DNA of 64,000 bases from Gnetum montanum (taxonomy: Eukaryota > Streptophyta > Gnetopsida > Gnetales > Gnetaceae). Below the pieces are notes generated by a model. It did not search any database. It was not told the DNA's origin and worked only from the letters and a program-made list of their open reading frames with translations. This document shows, in pieces, positions 12,000 to 23,956 of the stretch. The stretch spans positions 1 to 64,000 of the forward strand of contig MNCI01026571.1 of the NCBI GenBank assembly GCA_015680685.1, given 5' to 3'. A program made the translations under genes and the position numbers. Position 1 is the first letter of the stretch, and the number at the start of each line of letters is the position of its first letter.

Positions 12000-13260
12000 A
12001 TATGGATGTCTTTTATTGTCCAACTATCTAAGCACAACTCCCAAGGCATAGTTAGATGCATCTATCATGATATGGAATGGTTTGGATCAATTAGGTGCAT
12101 GTAGAATTAGAGCCTCTACAAGCTTCTATTTGAGGCTTTGGAATGCATTTTCACATTCCTTGGTCCAGATGAAGGGAGCATCTTTCTTTGTCAGCTTGAC
12201 CAATGGTTTTGCAATCTTAGAGAAATTTTCTATGAATCACTAGTAGTAACNTGTGTCTAAGTAATGATCAAACTTCTTTGATAGTTTCTGGTTGATGGAT
12301 GATTTCTTAGATGAACCTTGATCCCTTTCTATGAAATTTAGTGTCCTAATACAATGTCTTCTTAGATCATGAGATTGCTCTTTTGTCAATTGACCTATAG
12401 CTTTATTCCACACAACGTTTTAGTACTTACTTAAGGTAGTCCAATGCTTACTTGAATGTAGAGCTATATGTGGAGAAAAAGTCATCCATGAAAACTTCCA
12501 CTCTACTACCATTCATTTTTGGAAGATACTTAAGACTAGGCATTGAAAAGTGCAGGGGGATTACACGGAACAAAAGACATCTTGCAAGATGCAAAGGTCC
12601 CTAAAAAACTTGTAAATATTGTTTTGGTCTAATCTTCTAGTGCTATTTGGATTTGGTTATAGCCACTATAACTATCTAGAAAAATATAATAGCAATGCCA
12701 AGATATGGTGTCAAACACCTAATCAACAAATGGAAATGAAAAACAATCTCTTGATATTGCCATATTTAATAGCCTAAAGTCGATACAAACCTGTCATTTT
12801 TCACCTCTCTATGACAAGAGGACTAACCCACTTGATGCCAACAATGGGGTAGATGAAGCATACTTGAAGGAGTTGCTCAGTCTCCTCTTTGACAATTTGC
12901 TTCAATTTTGGATTCAACCACTGTTATTGTTGCCTCCTTAGCTTCATGGATAAATCAGTGTAAGTGCGATGCTAGCATATCCATGGATCAATTATAGTGA
13001 GTTTAGGATATGATCAAGCAAAGGCTATTGGCCATTTGTTAACCACTTTCAAAAATTTTTATTTCTGCTCAAGAGCAAGTTTAGCATTAAGTATGCTCAA
13101 CTTGTTATTTCTTAAGAATGCATATTCTAGGCCAATAGATAGAGTTTTCAACTCTAGGGGCTCTTGTTTAATATTCTTAGAGATCTCAAACTCTCCCCAA
13201 TAGGTATCAACATTTTCATTATTAGAGAATTGGTGATGAAATTGCTCTAGTTCATCCATG
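12000..13260 (-). pseudogene. E1 reverse transcriptase and partial RNase H
   Basis: From 13259 down: PLELKTLSIGLEYAFL, the pre-RT linker common in Athila/Tat elements; LNPKLKQIVKEETEQLL (about 12915-12865); YPIVGIKWVSPLVI (about 12850-12810); KWQVCIDFR (about 12797-12771); VEVFMDDFFS (12505-12478), with the catalytic aspartate pair intact; [13 protein letters not shown] (about 12170-12130); and IDASNYALGVVLRQLDNKRH, the first RNase H strand (about 12068-12010). It stops in RNase H where the foldback begins. Stops are frequent. Confidence 0.88.
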
Positions 13261-13479
13261 CCTATGACATACGCTCATGTTAGGCTCTCAATAGGTTTCA
13301 TGCACTTGGTGCCCCTATTGTTCTATGTTTGCTATGTATAGAGACCTTTGAATATTCTCCTCATGTGCATACTACTTGCATGTAAAAATAGATGTCCATT
13401 TCATGGACTAGAGTTTCTGTACACAATGGCAACTTGTATCACTATGCATGATGCATAGAACTCATCTCTTCTTGATCTT

Positions 13480-13880
13480 TTCAAATGTAATTTCCTTTGA
13501 TATCTTGAGGGAAAGATCTCTAATGCTCATCCTTGTATCAATAATGCTTATCCATGTCCTTTCCATAATGATTGGGAAATCCCCCTTTTAGTTTTCAACC
13601 TTGATAACTAGAAAATTAGTAGGATAAGACCATCCACAGACAATGGTCACAATGCCTTCAACTAGTCCTAATGGAATAGTGATGGACTAGTCTACCAATT
13701 TTAATTTCATATTGATCCTCTTGAGAAGCGGTAGGTTTCAGGAAATATAAATCTCATGAGAAACCAAGTTCACACTAGAACCAAAATCGAGAAGAGCCTT
13801 ACATTATTCATTCCCAATAATCTATAGATAGATAATAGGACTTTTAGGATTACCTAATTTTCTAGGAAGGTTACCAGCCT
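13480..13880 (-). pseudogene. E1 aspartic protease
   Basis: Minus-strand translation gives ALLDFGSSVNLVSHEIY at about 13800-13750. This is the retrotransposon protease active-site block (ALLDSGASVNLL...), with DFG in place of DSG/DTG. It lies between gag and RT as expected. The Ser/Thr to Phe change in the catalytic triplet would inactivate it even without the downstream stops. Confidence 0.8.
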
Positions 13881-16368
13881 AGATCCAATCAGATACAACA
13901 TGGATGAGCACAACAATATAGATTTTGCAAAGCATTTTATTTGAAGACAACATGATGGAATGGTTTCTAAAGGATGAAGCAGGAGTAGGATGATCAACCA
14001 CTTGAGTCTGTGAGGGCTTAGTAGGATTGTTGAATTGAAAGAATGATCTTTTATGAGCACAAGGTTCTGGACCCCTCAGTTGATAAACTAATTATATATT
14101 GATAGCATTGGTATCATTATGTTGCTACAGTTGGGCTGGAAGCTTACCTTGCATAAATGGAGTAGGTGGTAGTTGCATTAAGGGTGGAGGAATGGGTGCA
14201 AACATAGGAAGAGGATAAGGATAAAATGTGGCATCCCTTTTAGAATGTGGAGAATGAGTTTTGTAGTATTTGGGAGTGTGGTATTGATGTTGGAAAGCAG
14301 AAATGTGATTGGAAGAGTCATGTGGATATAGAGGTTGCTGAACATAATATCCATATGGATTTGGTTGCCTATAAGGGTACTATTGCCTTAGTGGTGGCAT
14401 CCCCCATGACTGCGATTAGTTCCACTATTGATATTACTTATACAATTGTGGTGGAGTTCCACTTGGATAATATTGTTGTTGTTGATGGAACTGCATGGGA
14501 TTTCCTTAAGGATAAGGCAACATTCTAGGTGTTTGCCTTCTTGCTAGTCATTGATTTAGAGCATACACCCCAAATTCTTATAGGTGTGACACAATGAGGT
14601 ATCATCCCTTAGGAAGTTTGTACTACCAGATGTCACACCGACCATCATCATCTAACTTAGTTTCTACAACTTTGTCAACTTTCATAATCTTGCCCTTACC
14701 CCTTAGTAGGCATGTTCAGCTTTTTTTGGCCTCATGTGATTATGATCACTACTTTACTCTCATGATTTTTTAGTGATTTTTAGAGTAGTTTGAAATTTTT
14801 CATCCAACAAATTCCACATATTATCCACCTTAACCAAAATTTCAAACATAGATTTTTGGATTGGAAAGGTATTTTTGTTTACCACCTCATCAAGTGACAA
14901 CTCTTCCTCATTGTCACAAAATCAAACCTCCCTCTTTCTAATGGAAGGATCCCTATTATATTCCTCTACACTTTTACATTTTTATAACTCTTCTTCTTCT
15001 TTTTCTTCCTACTTAATTAGCCTTTGAATTTGATGACATCAAAGCTCTAATAGTCTTCCTTGGGAATAAATCCTGAGAGTTTGTCTCATTTCTAATCTAA
15101 GTCCATCTATGATATAGCAAAGTTGTTCCTACTAAGAACAACCATGGGCAAGGCATTGGTGTATCAAAGAATAGTATCTACCCATGGTGGCATCCAAAGG
15201 TTCATGGTTTTCTTACTTCCATTCTTAGATTTTTTTTTAGATTAGACACTTTAGAGTATGTTTGATACTTATCATTAAATAGGTCTAACATTGTACTCCA
15301 CCTGCAAATGGATTCTAGATCCAAGGAATAATACGAGTTTTTTGCTTCCTTGATGAGTGTCCTAGGAAATAGCTTTAGTTTCTACTAAGCATTTTTGATA
15401 TTTGGTTAGGCACAGGAATCATGAAAAGGATGAATATGTGTTTGTGGATCAAAGTTATATCCCCCCTCAAATCTGAGAATATTGTTCATTTGAAGTCATT
15501 TGATCTAACTATCTTTCACATGTCTAGTTGGAATTTTCACAACCTCTACAATATTTAACATAATTTGAGTTGTTAGTAAAGTCTCATCATCATCATTATT
15601 TTTTTGTTTCCAATGATGTCCTCTGTTATTCCTTTTATCATTGTGGGCCTAGTGATCAACATTATTCTCCTACTATTCACCTCCATCACAATTGTTCTTT
15701 TTGTAGCATTTGTCAAAACCAGAACAGGAAGAAAAAGATGCAAATGAAGAGGATGTAGAGGGAGGAGAACTACCACCACAATGATATCTACCAACTTCCC
15801 TTTTATTTTCATGACAATGTTCATTAGTTTTCTTATCATTTTGATCCTTATCTAAGCCCCTACCTTAACTACCATGTTTACCTGAACCTGGATTGTTGAT
15901 AGTCGATCGCATATTCAGGGCTGCACCACCATCACCAGTAAGAAGGGGTGGAGAATTTTTATGTTCAAAGCCCCTAGAGAAAGGATCCTCATTGTCATCT
16001 TGGTTAAGTAGGAACAAAGGATTAGTAAAGCATTTCCCCTTCATAGACACATGGTGCTTCTCCTACTGTTGATCTCTTCTACATTGTGTTTTAGTGGGAC
16101 AATAGTCTTGGTAGTCATAATCATGCACAATGTATTCCTCTTGAAGATCTTGGATGCCCAACTTCTTAAGAGTTTGAAGTAGCATCACGAGCATATATAA
16201 ATCAGGAGGCATTACAACATTTCCTTCCATACCACACCATTGTAGTTGTTCATCCTAATGCAAGATGAAGGTGAAGCTAGGTACATACTCATCTAGATGA
16301 GTATATACCACATTGCATTCTTGAGGGATTAGTGGTTTAGTATCATCACGCCTGTGAGAAGAAGACAT
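13881..16368 (-). pseudogene. E1 gag
   Basis: The start ATG (16368-16366) opens MSSSHRRDDTKPLIPQECN, the same start word as E2 and E4. A mid-protein block near 15120-15060 (IIDGLRLEMRQTLRIYSQG) matches the E2 and E3 gag block (HHIIDGLYNKMRKIPGIYAQG). The C-terminal third (14520-14130) is Pro/Tyr/Gln-rich and contains NPYGYYVQQ, also present in E2. Gag packages retrotransposon RNA. Many stops. The AUG lies about 155 nt from the LTR end. Confidence 0.8.
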
Positions 16369-16503
16369 TCTACAATATAAATAAAATATCAATGTGCTTA
16401 TGTGATTATATTTATTATGAGAATGATTTTGAACTTAGGGTTCATCCAATAATGTTAATGATATTCACTAATCCTAGATACTGCATGTTTTGAAGAAAAA
16501 GAG

Positions 16504-16522
16504 TCTCTAGCAACAATGCTAA
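16504..16522 (-). promoter_or_regulatory. E1 primer-binding site (tRNA-Asp type)
   Basis: Immediately after the LTR end the minus strand reads TAGCATTGTTGCTAGAGA, matching 11 of 18 bases of the complement of plant tRNA-Asp 3' end (TGGCGCCGTTGCCGGGGA). Differences are all transitions. Confidence 0.7.
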
Positions 16523-17468
16523 TGATGAGCAGTCAAGGTACCCCTACACCCAACCATATGAATCATGCAAAGTTCATGCATGATCTAGTCAAATTCCATG
16601 AACTCTATGTCTTTCGGTACACTAGTCTTCTAGGAAGTCAACTTTGCCCTAATAATCATTTGTTGTCTTCTCAATTATACTTGTGATGCACATAGTATGG
16701 TTAAGTGTAATCAAGACATATGATTCTTATTATTCTATGTTTTATGTTCCTAGTGCTTAAGATAGAGAAATGAAGTCATTTAATGACTAATTTAATTTAA
16801 CTAATTAACTAATCTTTAATTAGTCCTAACATAAACATTTGATCCCACTTTTTGTACATGTCCTAAACCCATGTATCCACTGCTATGGTTACCAAGCACT
16901 ATGCTACTAGAAGAACCTAGTAATAACATTGCTAGGATTACCAAGCGAATACATGTTTATGCTCGAAGTGGTCGTATTTATGTGTTTAATATGTTTAGCT
17001 TAATCAATTAACTAGTCAATTGAAATCTAATTTAGCTTAATTAATTACATAATTAATGAAAACAATAAATACATAAATGAACCATTAATCTATTCCAAGT
17101 GCTACAAGGTTTGATCAAAAGGCTCATCTTTATTTCCATTCAAACTAGTGTGTTCATGTACAATAGTGCTTGAATAAATATCCATACACTTTCCGACTCT
17201 TGTTCCAAGCACGTAAAGAAATATTTTAACTCTCAAATGATAAAACTACAAGGGCTTTACTACTACTATCACTTGACATGCCATAAACATGGCTAATGAT
17301 CATGTTTTTATAGACTTTATTCAAGAGCTACATTGATGGGGCCCCATAGATGCAGCAAATGCTACATTGACATAGCCTCATCAATGTTGCGACATCACAT
17401 AGACAAGGCCTCATCGACGAGGCCACATTAATGAAGGCCCATCAACATGACACAATGACAATTCATCA
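16523..17468 (-). repeat. E1 5' LTR (about 946 bp)
   Basis: Starts TGATGAATTGTCATTG and ends CTCATCA on the minus strand. The 3' end (TAGGGGTACCT...CTCATCA) matches the LTR ends of E2 and E3. U3 contains GGCCTCGTCGATGAGGCC, GGGGCCCC and several GATGAGGC-like units, followed by a TATA box (TCTATAAAAAC). Only one LTR is present because the 3' half of the element is missing. Confidence 0.8.
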
Positions 17469-18329
17469 TTTTTTCCACCAAGAGGCTTTATCATAATATT
17501 TGTAACTTGATCTTTTTTTGGAATTACTACCAAATATATGATGTGTTTTGCAATGGTTCTCTAATCTTATGAATCTTTACATCATAGTGGTTTGACATAT
17601 CATGGTTTACTAGATTTTACATTATCTTAATAGCAATATGAATGTCTAAATATAATTCAATACTTTCTTTCCAACAATATAGAGAAGTTTTGTAGACTAC
17701 ACAATTTGTTTACTAGCTTTCTACACTTTTATATATTTAGCTTTAGCTAAATAGGTTGCCATTGCATTTTTCTTCTTTAACTTCCATGAAATAGGTGAAA
17801 AATTTAAATATGTGACATATTTAGATGCAGAGTAAGATATGTTTTCATCTTCTTCAAAATTTGGATTAAAGTGTGTTCTCTTAATTTTAATTTTGCATTT
17901 TCTATATATATAACCTAGATCTTGTGTTTTCTTTAAGCATCTCAAAAATTGTAAGTTTGCATTCATGTATCTTTCACGTAGTATTTGCATATATCAAGCC
18001 TAATGATAATGGTTAAATATAAGGATTTCTAGTTAAATGGAAAATTTACCAACCTTCATGTGTCATTGTTAAGTAAAGATTGATATTCTAATTCCATAAT
18101 ATTTTTGTTAATGTGTAAGCAAGATTGGTTTAGAGAAGATAGAAAGTTCATCATCAAAAGTGAGATGGAGTAATTATTTTTTAGTTCTATATAGATCAAA
18201 TACCTTCTTTTGTTTTATTTAATATTTCTTTGTTAGTTATTCACAAAATGGAAAAAGCATCAAAAGGTGTTTTCTCATGCTTAGACTATATGTTAAGAAA
18301 GAAGGTTGATGAGCTTGATGTAGCATTGA
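17469..18329 (-). mobile_element. Element E8 part 1: Ty1/copia RT-RNase H remnant
   Basis: Minus-strand translation gives MNANLQFLRCLKKTQDLGYI (copia RYLKGTQDLGI block) and, at 17820-17730, FSPISWKLKKKNAMATYLAK then AKYIKV, the copia RNase H block (ISWKSKKQ..VATSSTEAEYIA) with the Glu of TEAEY changed to Lys. Weak remnants of the RNase H C-terminus follow to about 17500. The region 18326-18050 weakly recalls the RT start. The other half of the element lies at 27863-28460 beyond inserted element E2. Confidence 0.8.
18325..18329 (+). other. Target-site duplication of E2, left copy
   Basis: ATTGA, identical to 27863-27867 just after the 3' LTR. Confidence 0.75.
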
Positions 18330-19202
18330 TTGTAAAGTGTTACTAAGTTAGTTGTGTTAATGCATGCTCATTGATGTATCCTTGTTGATGCATCTCAAGA
18401 TGCATTGACACATATGCATCAACACTGATCCTTCCAAAGCCTATATAAGTGCACACACAAGCCACATTTATGGCACCTTCAATCATTCTAGTACTTAGAA
18501 TCTTGCAGTTTGCTTTCATAGGACTTAAAAAATAGTCAATGAGTGCCCATAGCATGGATTTGAGTCAATTATATGAAGTCTTATTCAAGTGGCATTGTAC
18601 CTAGACACATTCTATGAATAACAATAAGATCGAGATTGATTCATATTCATTGTAGAAATTTGACTTAGAATAGATTTAGTTTTAGTACAATTTACTTTCT
18701 ATGTACTTAGTTGACATTGATATTGTTATACATATTAGTCAATTGGTAGAATGAGCACGACCAGTTTTGAGCATAAACACATATTCACTTGGTAATCCTA
18801 GTAACATTATTGCTTAGTTTGCCTAGTAGCATAACACTTAGTAATCCTAGTAGTGAATAGATGAATTTAGGACATGGATGGTAAGCTAGGAACAAACATT
18901 CATCATCCTTAGGATAGTTTAGGATTTATCTTCTTCCTATTTGTTAGATTAATTAAATCATTAATTTCCATGATTTTATCTAGCTTAGCCATTACCACAT
19001 AACATCAATAATCATATGCCTCACTTTTGACTAAACCATATGTAACAAAGCTACCACTAGTCCAAGTGAGAATATAATGACCTACAATCAACACTTAACA
19101 ATCTAGATACCATACTAGTCTCATCCGCAGAATTCTACTAGGTTGCACATATGCACTTGTGATTTATATGGTTGGACGTAGGGGACACTCAATTGCTCAT
19201 CA
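18330..19202 (+). repeat. E2 5' LTR (873 bp)
   Basis: Pairs with 27015-27862, with clearly more divergence than the E3 pair. U3 is rich in ATGCAT-type words (TTGATGCATC at 18385-18394, TATGCATC at 18413-18420). The TATA box CTATATAAG is at 18441-18449. Shared with other LTRs here: GATCGAGATTGATT.CATTGTAG around 18631, and the end TAGGGGACACT...CTCATCA. Confidence 0.85.
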
Positions 19203-19203
19203 T

Positions 19204-19221
19204 TAGCATTGTTTCTAGGGA
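19204..19221 (+). promoter_or_regulatory. E2 primer-binding site (tRNA-Asp type)
   Basis: TAGCATTGTTTCTAGGGA, 11 of 18 matches to the tRNA-Asp complement. It directly follows the LTR end (CATCA, plus one T). Confidence 0.75.
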
Positions 19222-19336
19222 CAATGCTAATGATCTAGATTTTTTATATTATAAATGATCACTATTAAACCATTAACAATATATCTTTTTTGAAATTATT
19301 AATATTTTAAGCCACATACATTATTAACTAAAGACA

Positions 19337-21060
19337 TGTCTTCTTCACATAGGTCTGATAATCCATTACATGATGAGAACAATAGTAGAAGAAATGATAG
19401 GATCTATACTGAAAAAAATTAGAGTGAACCACTACAAGTAGGAGTCTCATTTGGTTATTCAAATCCTTATTACATTCAAAGACTATGTTAAACTATCACA
19501 AACAACCCTAGAGGAGATGGAACAAGTACTAGAATAAGGAAAACCTCAAGGCCTAGAACCTCTAGTAGACCTAGAAGAGATGAACCAAGGGACCATAGGG
19601 GAAGATATAAAATCCATGGAAATTCTCCCACTTCACCATATTATTTTTATCATCTTTAATGTCTAGTTTTGATAAAGATGAACATAGGTATAGAGATAAA
19701 GCTCTGCTAAGGGATTAAAATAGATATAGAAATAGGGATCAACAACAAGATGCAAGGTATCAAAAGGAAGCACAGAAAAGACCATCACTATTAGATAAAT
19801 AGAAATAGATATTATAACAACGACATTTCTAATGATGGTAAAACCTTGTTGGCTACTAGAAGCATGATACAGATCAAGGAGGTGGTTAGAATATCCTATA
19901 GGCATCAAAGGGAAAGCCACATCAAATGGCTTGATATGATTAACATTTCTAAATTGAGAGAGGCTACAATTCTATTTTACCACATCATTTACAACAAGTC
20001 CATGATTCCTACACCTTGCAAACTATCAAAAGTCAATGAAAAAAGCTTAATCTCTTTCCTAGGATGCTAATAGAAGAAGTTGAAAGTTGCTATAGATCAT
20101 TGGAATCAAATCTAATTCGATGGTCCATAATTATTGAGCTCTTTAATGAAAAGTACCAAATCTATTCATGATTTTTCAATCTAAGAAAAAAAATCTAAGC
20201 ATGGAAGTAAGAGAATCTTGAATCCCTTCATGCAACCTTGGGAAAATACTATTCTCTACTACATAAATGCCCAATCTATGGATTTTCTCAAAAGGAGCAG
20301 CTTCATCACATCATAGATGGGCTTTATAACAAAATGAGGAAGATCCCTGGGATTTATGCCCAAGGAAAATTATCAAAGTTAAGAGCCCATTGGATACAAG
20401 GGGTAATTAAATATGTGGCAAAAGAATAATAAGAGATGTGTAAAAGCAAGGGTGTAGAGGAATATAATTGAGACCTAACTCTTCACAAAAAGGAGATCCA
20501 TATTTATATTCAAGAAAATAAGTTAGCTTTTGATGATTTAATTTCACACAAGACCTTGCTAATACAAACCTTGCTAAGAGGATGGATGTGACATCTATCA
20601 ATATGAACATCCAAATGGTTATTGCCGAGTTATGTTACATCTACAAGAGTTTGGGGCTTTTTCTTTGAATCCCAAATTTGTAGAAAAGAAAATGCCTCAA
20701 AGATCACCTTACCAACAAGGCAATTATAGACAATCCTACAATCACAGTATTATCTTAGTGGGACTTCTTCTTAATCTCAAGACTACTATTAATGATAATG
20801 AAAACACTCACAATCATGGAAGATTCCATTAACAAACCAACAATATCTCTATTGCTAGTTAAATCCTTATGGATATTATGTTCAACAATCTATTTCTCCA
20901 AATGGTTCTACCTCCCATACCTCAACTCTTTACTAGTATCCTCTTGAATACCATTAACCCATAACACCTCTTATGGTATCACCATTCCATGCCTCTCATC
21001 ATTTGTCACATCATCAATACTCTCATACTTCCCTCTAACATACGTCATCACCAACAATGT
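19337..21060 (+). pseudogene. E2 gag
   Basis: The ATG at 19337, 134 nt after the LTR, opens MSSSHRSDNPLHDENNSRRN. A basic Arg/Ser-rich segment follows (19540-19640). The core block is YYSLLHKCPIYGFSQKEQLH then HIIDGLYNKMRKIPGIYAQG (20250-20365), the gag capsid pattern LL..CP.HG....Q...I.GL. PYGYYVQQ-like coding occurs at 20867-20890. Stops occur throughout. The end is uncertain; similarity to the E3 gag C-terminus fades near 21060. Confidence 0.75.
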
Positions 21061-22750
21061 AGGAAGGATTGGCACTACAACCTAAACAAAAGAATGCCAC
21101 TCGCACTATGAACATACAAGTGAGTGATAACATTAGTAGATCTGCATATAAGTCTTAGAAACATTATTTCTTTAAGATAGTTCCCATAACATATGAATAA
21201 AACTAGTAGACTTACTAGCTGATCAAGACTAGTGTAAGGCCAATCTAGTGCAACCCCCTTCCTCAGAAAAATAGTGTCTCCTAATCCTACATAAAAGCCA
21301 ATAATTATTGCCACTCCAACACAAAACTTAAAATATGAACCTATTACTATGAAGAAAAAAAAAATTCCATTCATTACTAATAATGATAAAAAGTGTAGTT
21401 GTAGGTTGAAAGTTTGAAGTGTTAATGTGATCCCTATACTAACCCACAACAAACTTGAGGAACAAGTGTGTGTGCAAAACAATGTCTACATAATATCCAC
21501 GAAACCAAAAGAGATACAATGGCTAGAGAATGAGGATACTAAACTATGAAAGGATGCATGGAAACATTCACACCACTTATTAGTTCTTATCCTAAGAAAA
21601 TGAATCAAATAGAGAGCCTAGAAAAGAACATCATATCCTTCAACTATACACCCAAAGAAGTAAGAAGATCCAAGAACTAATATAGAAAATAAAAAAGGAA
21701 ACATATATTAATCCTCTAAAATAAAACACCTTTTAGTTTAGTTGAATATATGTCTTAGAAGGACTGAAACCTAATTATCATCAATATTAAAAATGCTGAA
21801 AAAAAATTAAATTACTTGATGATAAATGAAAATCTTATGTTGTATAATCAAGGGGATGTGCAGTCTATTTTCCAAATGCTCACATATGAGTTTAGTCATA
21901 GGAAAGATGATCCATCTTAAAACAAAAATTGATAAGTGTATTTTCATTTTTTGTTTTATAATTTTTTATCATTTCCCTATTTCTTCAACATTTTTAACTC
22001 TTAATATGTTTTCCATTTTCTTTATATTTTACTTATCATTCTATATATTTTCCTTTTTTATACACTTTCTTCTTTTTACTTCAAATTTTCTTATTGTTTG
22101 ATTTATATTTAATTGAAATCTTTGATTTTGTTACATGGCTTCTACAAATTGTGGAAAGTGTTAAATGTATCTATCAAGATTACAATTTATTACAAAGGCC
22201 AATTTTGTCTTTGGATTATGTTCTCTAATAACAATTTATTAGTTTTCTAGTGGTATCAGGCAGTGAGTTCAAAACATCCAATCCATTCCATTTCATTCAT
22301 CTCATGACAAGTTCTGTATCATGGAATCATGAAGGTTCTTTCACACCAAAACTAAAAAGTAACATATGATCTTATCACCCAACGATTTGGAAAAGGACCA
22401 AGTGGAAATGGAAAAGGATGTGACCTCAACCTTCTTAAGCTCTTTGGCTTCTTATTAGGTTATCATCTCCTATTGTCACCCTTAAAAGGAAGCATGTCTC
22501 TATACAGTGTGGTTCTTAATAAAAAATAAAATTAAAAGAATATAAAAAATAAGAAAACACAAAAACAAGAATTCAAAAGACACCCCTTTAACAATATCAT
22601 GGGCTATAAGCACTAATTATGGGGCTACAAAAACATGTTATCCATGTTTGAAGGCATTCCTCTAACGAAGGTCCTACCTACTTCCTTCTTCCCTTTTCTT
22701 TTTTCTTTTCCTTCTCCTTTTCCTTTTTTTGGAGTGATGGTTATTCTTTG
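21061..22750 (+). other. E2 post-gag region, non-coding, with pyrimidine tract
   Basis: No domain recognised. T-rich from 21930 to 22100. 22680-22730 is an almost pure pyrimidine tract ending in GGAGTG. E3 has T-rich DNA at the equivalent place (42060-42200) and a pure purine tract at 42655-42705. The longest minus ORF here (21075-21482) has no known match and is not called. Confidence 0.5.
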
Positions 22751-23122
22751 TGGTTTTCACAGACTCATGATGGTTTAAGAAGAAAAATATATCAATGTGA
22801 GGTCATTGTTATTGGAATGGACTTGGTCTAGACTTAGAACAAACCTATATTGGATCATCTTAATCATACATTTCACTAAATATCTCATGCAACCATGATG
22901 CAAATTTTCTTACTACCATTTGCTTCCTAACATTCTGAAGCTCCATTTTCTCTCACCTCACTACTTCATACCATGGTCAATTGATAGATTTTGTTTTATA
23001 GTTTGTGTAATACTAATAAAATCCCTCACATGGGTACTGTGTTTAACTTAAAGTAACCATTCATCATCTTAGGTGCCTATGAACTTCTTGTGATGAGGTT
23101 ATGCAAGGGCATATTAGGCATT

Positions 23123-23149
23123 AACCTACTTTGGGGAGGACCCACTTGC
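23123..23149 (+). promoter_or_regulatory. Conserved 27-bp block shared by E2 and E3
   Basis: The 27 bases beginning AACCTACTTTGGGGAGGA are identical to 43175-43201 in E3, although the surrounding non-coding DNA is only patchily similar. The core is purine-rich (GGGGAGGA) and could be an internal polypurine tract, a packaging signal or a protein site. Role is unknown. Confidence 0.75.
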
Positions 23150-23438
23150 ATGTATTTTGGTTTTCTTAAGTTCAACTCCATAACCATGGGCCCAATTTTA
23201 ATCTCGATCATCTTAATAGCTTGCATCATATGGTTTTGCTCTACTCTGGCATAAGGAACATCCTCCAATTACTCATTCCACATGATTAAATTGCTCAAAT
23301 TCCTCAACTAGTATCTCATGAATGTTGTTGCCATGTTTTTCCAATTTTTTGACTTCCATTTGGCTCTTTTTTTGATTCTAAACTCACTCAAAACTCCTCA
23401 AAACCTAAAGTAAAAAATAGCTTTGTCACCACAATTAG

Positions 23439-23510
23439 TCTAGTCAATGTAGCCTTGTTGATGCATCCCTATCAATTTGAAATAAAAATCCTATAAATAT
23501 GTGTGTCACT
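23439..23510 (+). promoter_or_regulatory. E2 internal promoter candidate
   Basis: CCTTGTTGATGCATC (23453-23467) is the same 15-base word found in the E2 LTR U3 (18380-18394). Thirty bases downstream lies CCTATAAATA (23490-23499), a good plant TATA box. Arrangement and motif mirror the LTR promoter, placed about 450 bp before the second ORF. Confidence 0.6.
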
Positions 23511-23646
23511 TAGCTCATTGTTCACATTTTCTACCAAACATACAAGGAATTTTTGCAAATTTTCAGAGTTTAGAGCCTTTCAAGAGCCCTAAAATCTCAA
23601 CGTTTTACTCATTTCTACCCATTCTTCAATCCTCACGCTATTAGAG

Positions 23647-23956
23647 GTATGCTTTACGTCATGGGGGCATCAAACACTAGGTTTTCATAGAAAATTTTTT
23701 CAAAATATTTCTAGCTTCCCATGGACAAGATATCAACATAATATTAAATTAATGATCATGAAATTTAATATCAACAATCAATCTCCATTAAACCATGAAT
23801 AAAATAATATCATATGCCTACAATGACTAAATAAAAAATTAGTAATAAAATTCCAACTTCTAACCAATAAACATAACTCGATCAAAAAAGAAAAGGTATC
23901 TAACAAACAAAGATTATGTCTAAGAAACTAATCCTAGGTTATGTTTGTGATTACAG
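23647..23956 (+). other. Predicted 5'-leader intron of E2 second ORF (310 nt)
   Basis: Donor GAG|GTATGC at 23647 and acceptor TTACAG at 23956, directly before ATGGCACCT. E3 has the equivalent GTATGC...TTGCAG interval of 313 nt ending just before its ATG. Conservation of both ends and of length in two diverged copies supports a real intron. Confidence 0.6.

Larger units (their letters stand above)
11968..17468 (-). mobile_element. Element E1: truncated Ty3/gypsy retrotransposon
   Basis: Read on the minus strand: 5' LTR (17468-16523), tRNA-Asp-type primer site, gag, aspartic protease, reverse transcriptase, start of RNase H, then truncation at the foldback at 11967. The RT style (FMDDF, KWVSP, LNPKLK) and tRNA-Asp primer site fit the Athila/Tat side of plant Ty3/gypsy. 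Integrase and the 3' LTR are missing. Its 5' end abuts copia DNA (E8). One ambiguous base occurs at 12251. Confidence 0.85.

Noticed and set aside
12251-12251. Ambiguous base N
   Set aside because: Single assembly or sequencing ambiguity within E1 RT, not a biological signal.
15573-15839. 88-codon minus ORF rich in Val, Met and Ile
   Set aside because: It is an alternative frame of the decayed E1 gag region, not a separate gene.
21075-21482. 135-codon minus-strand ORF inside E2
   Set aside because: Hydrophobic, AT-driven, no known domain, and lies in the decayed post-gag region of an element read on the plus strand.
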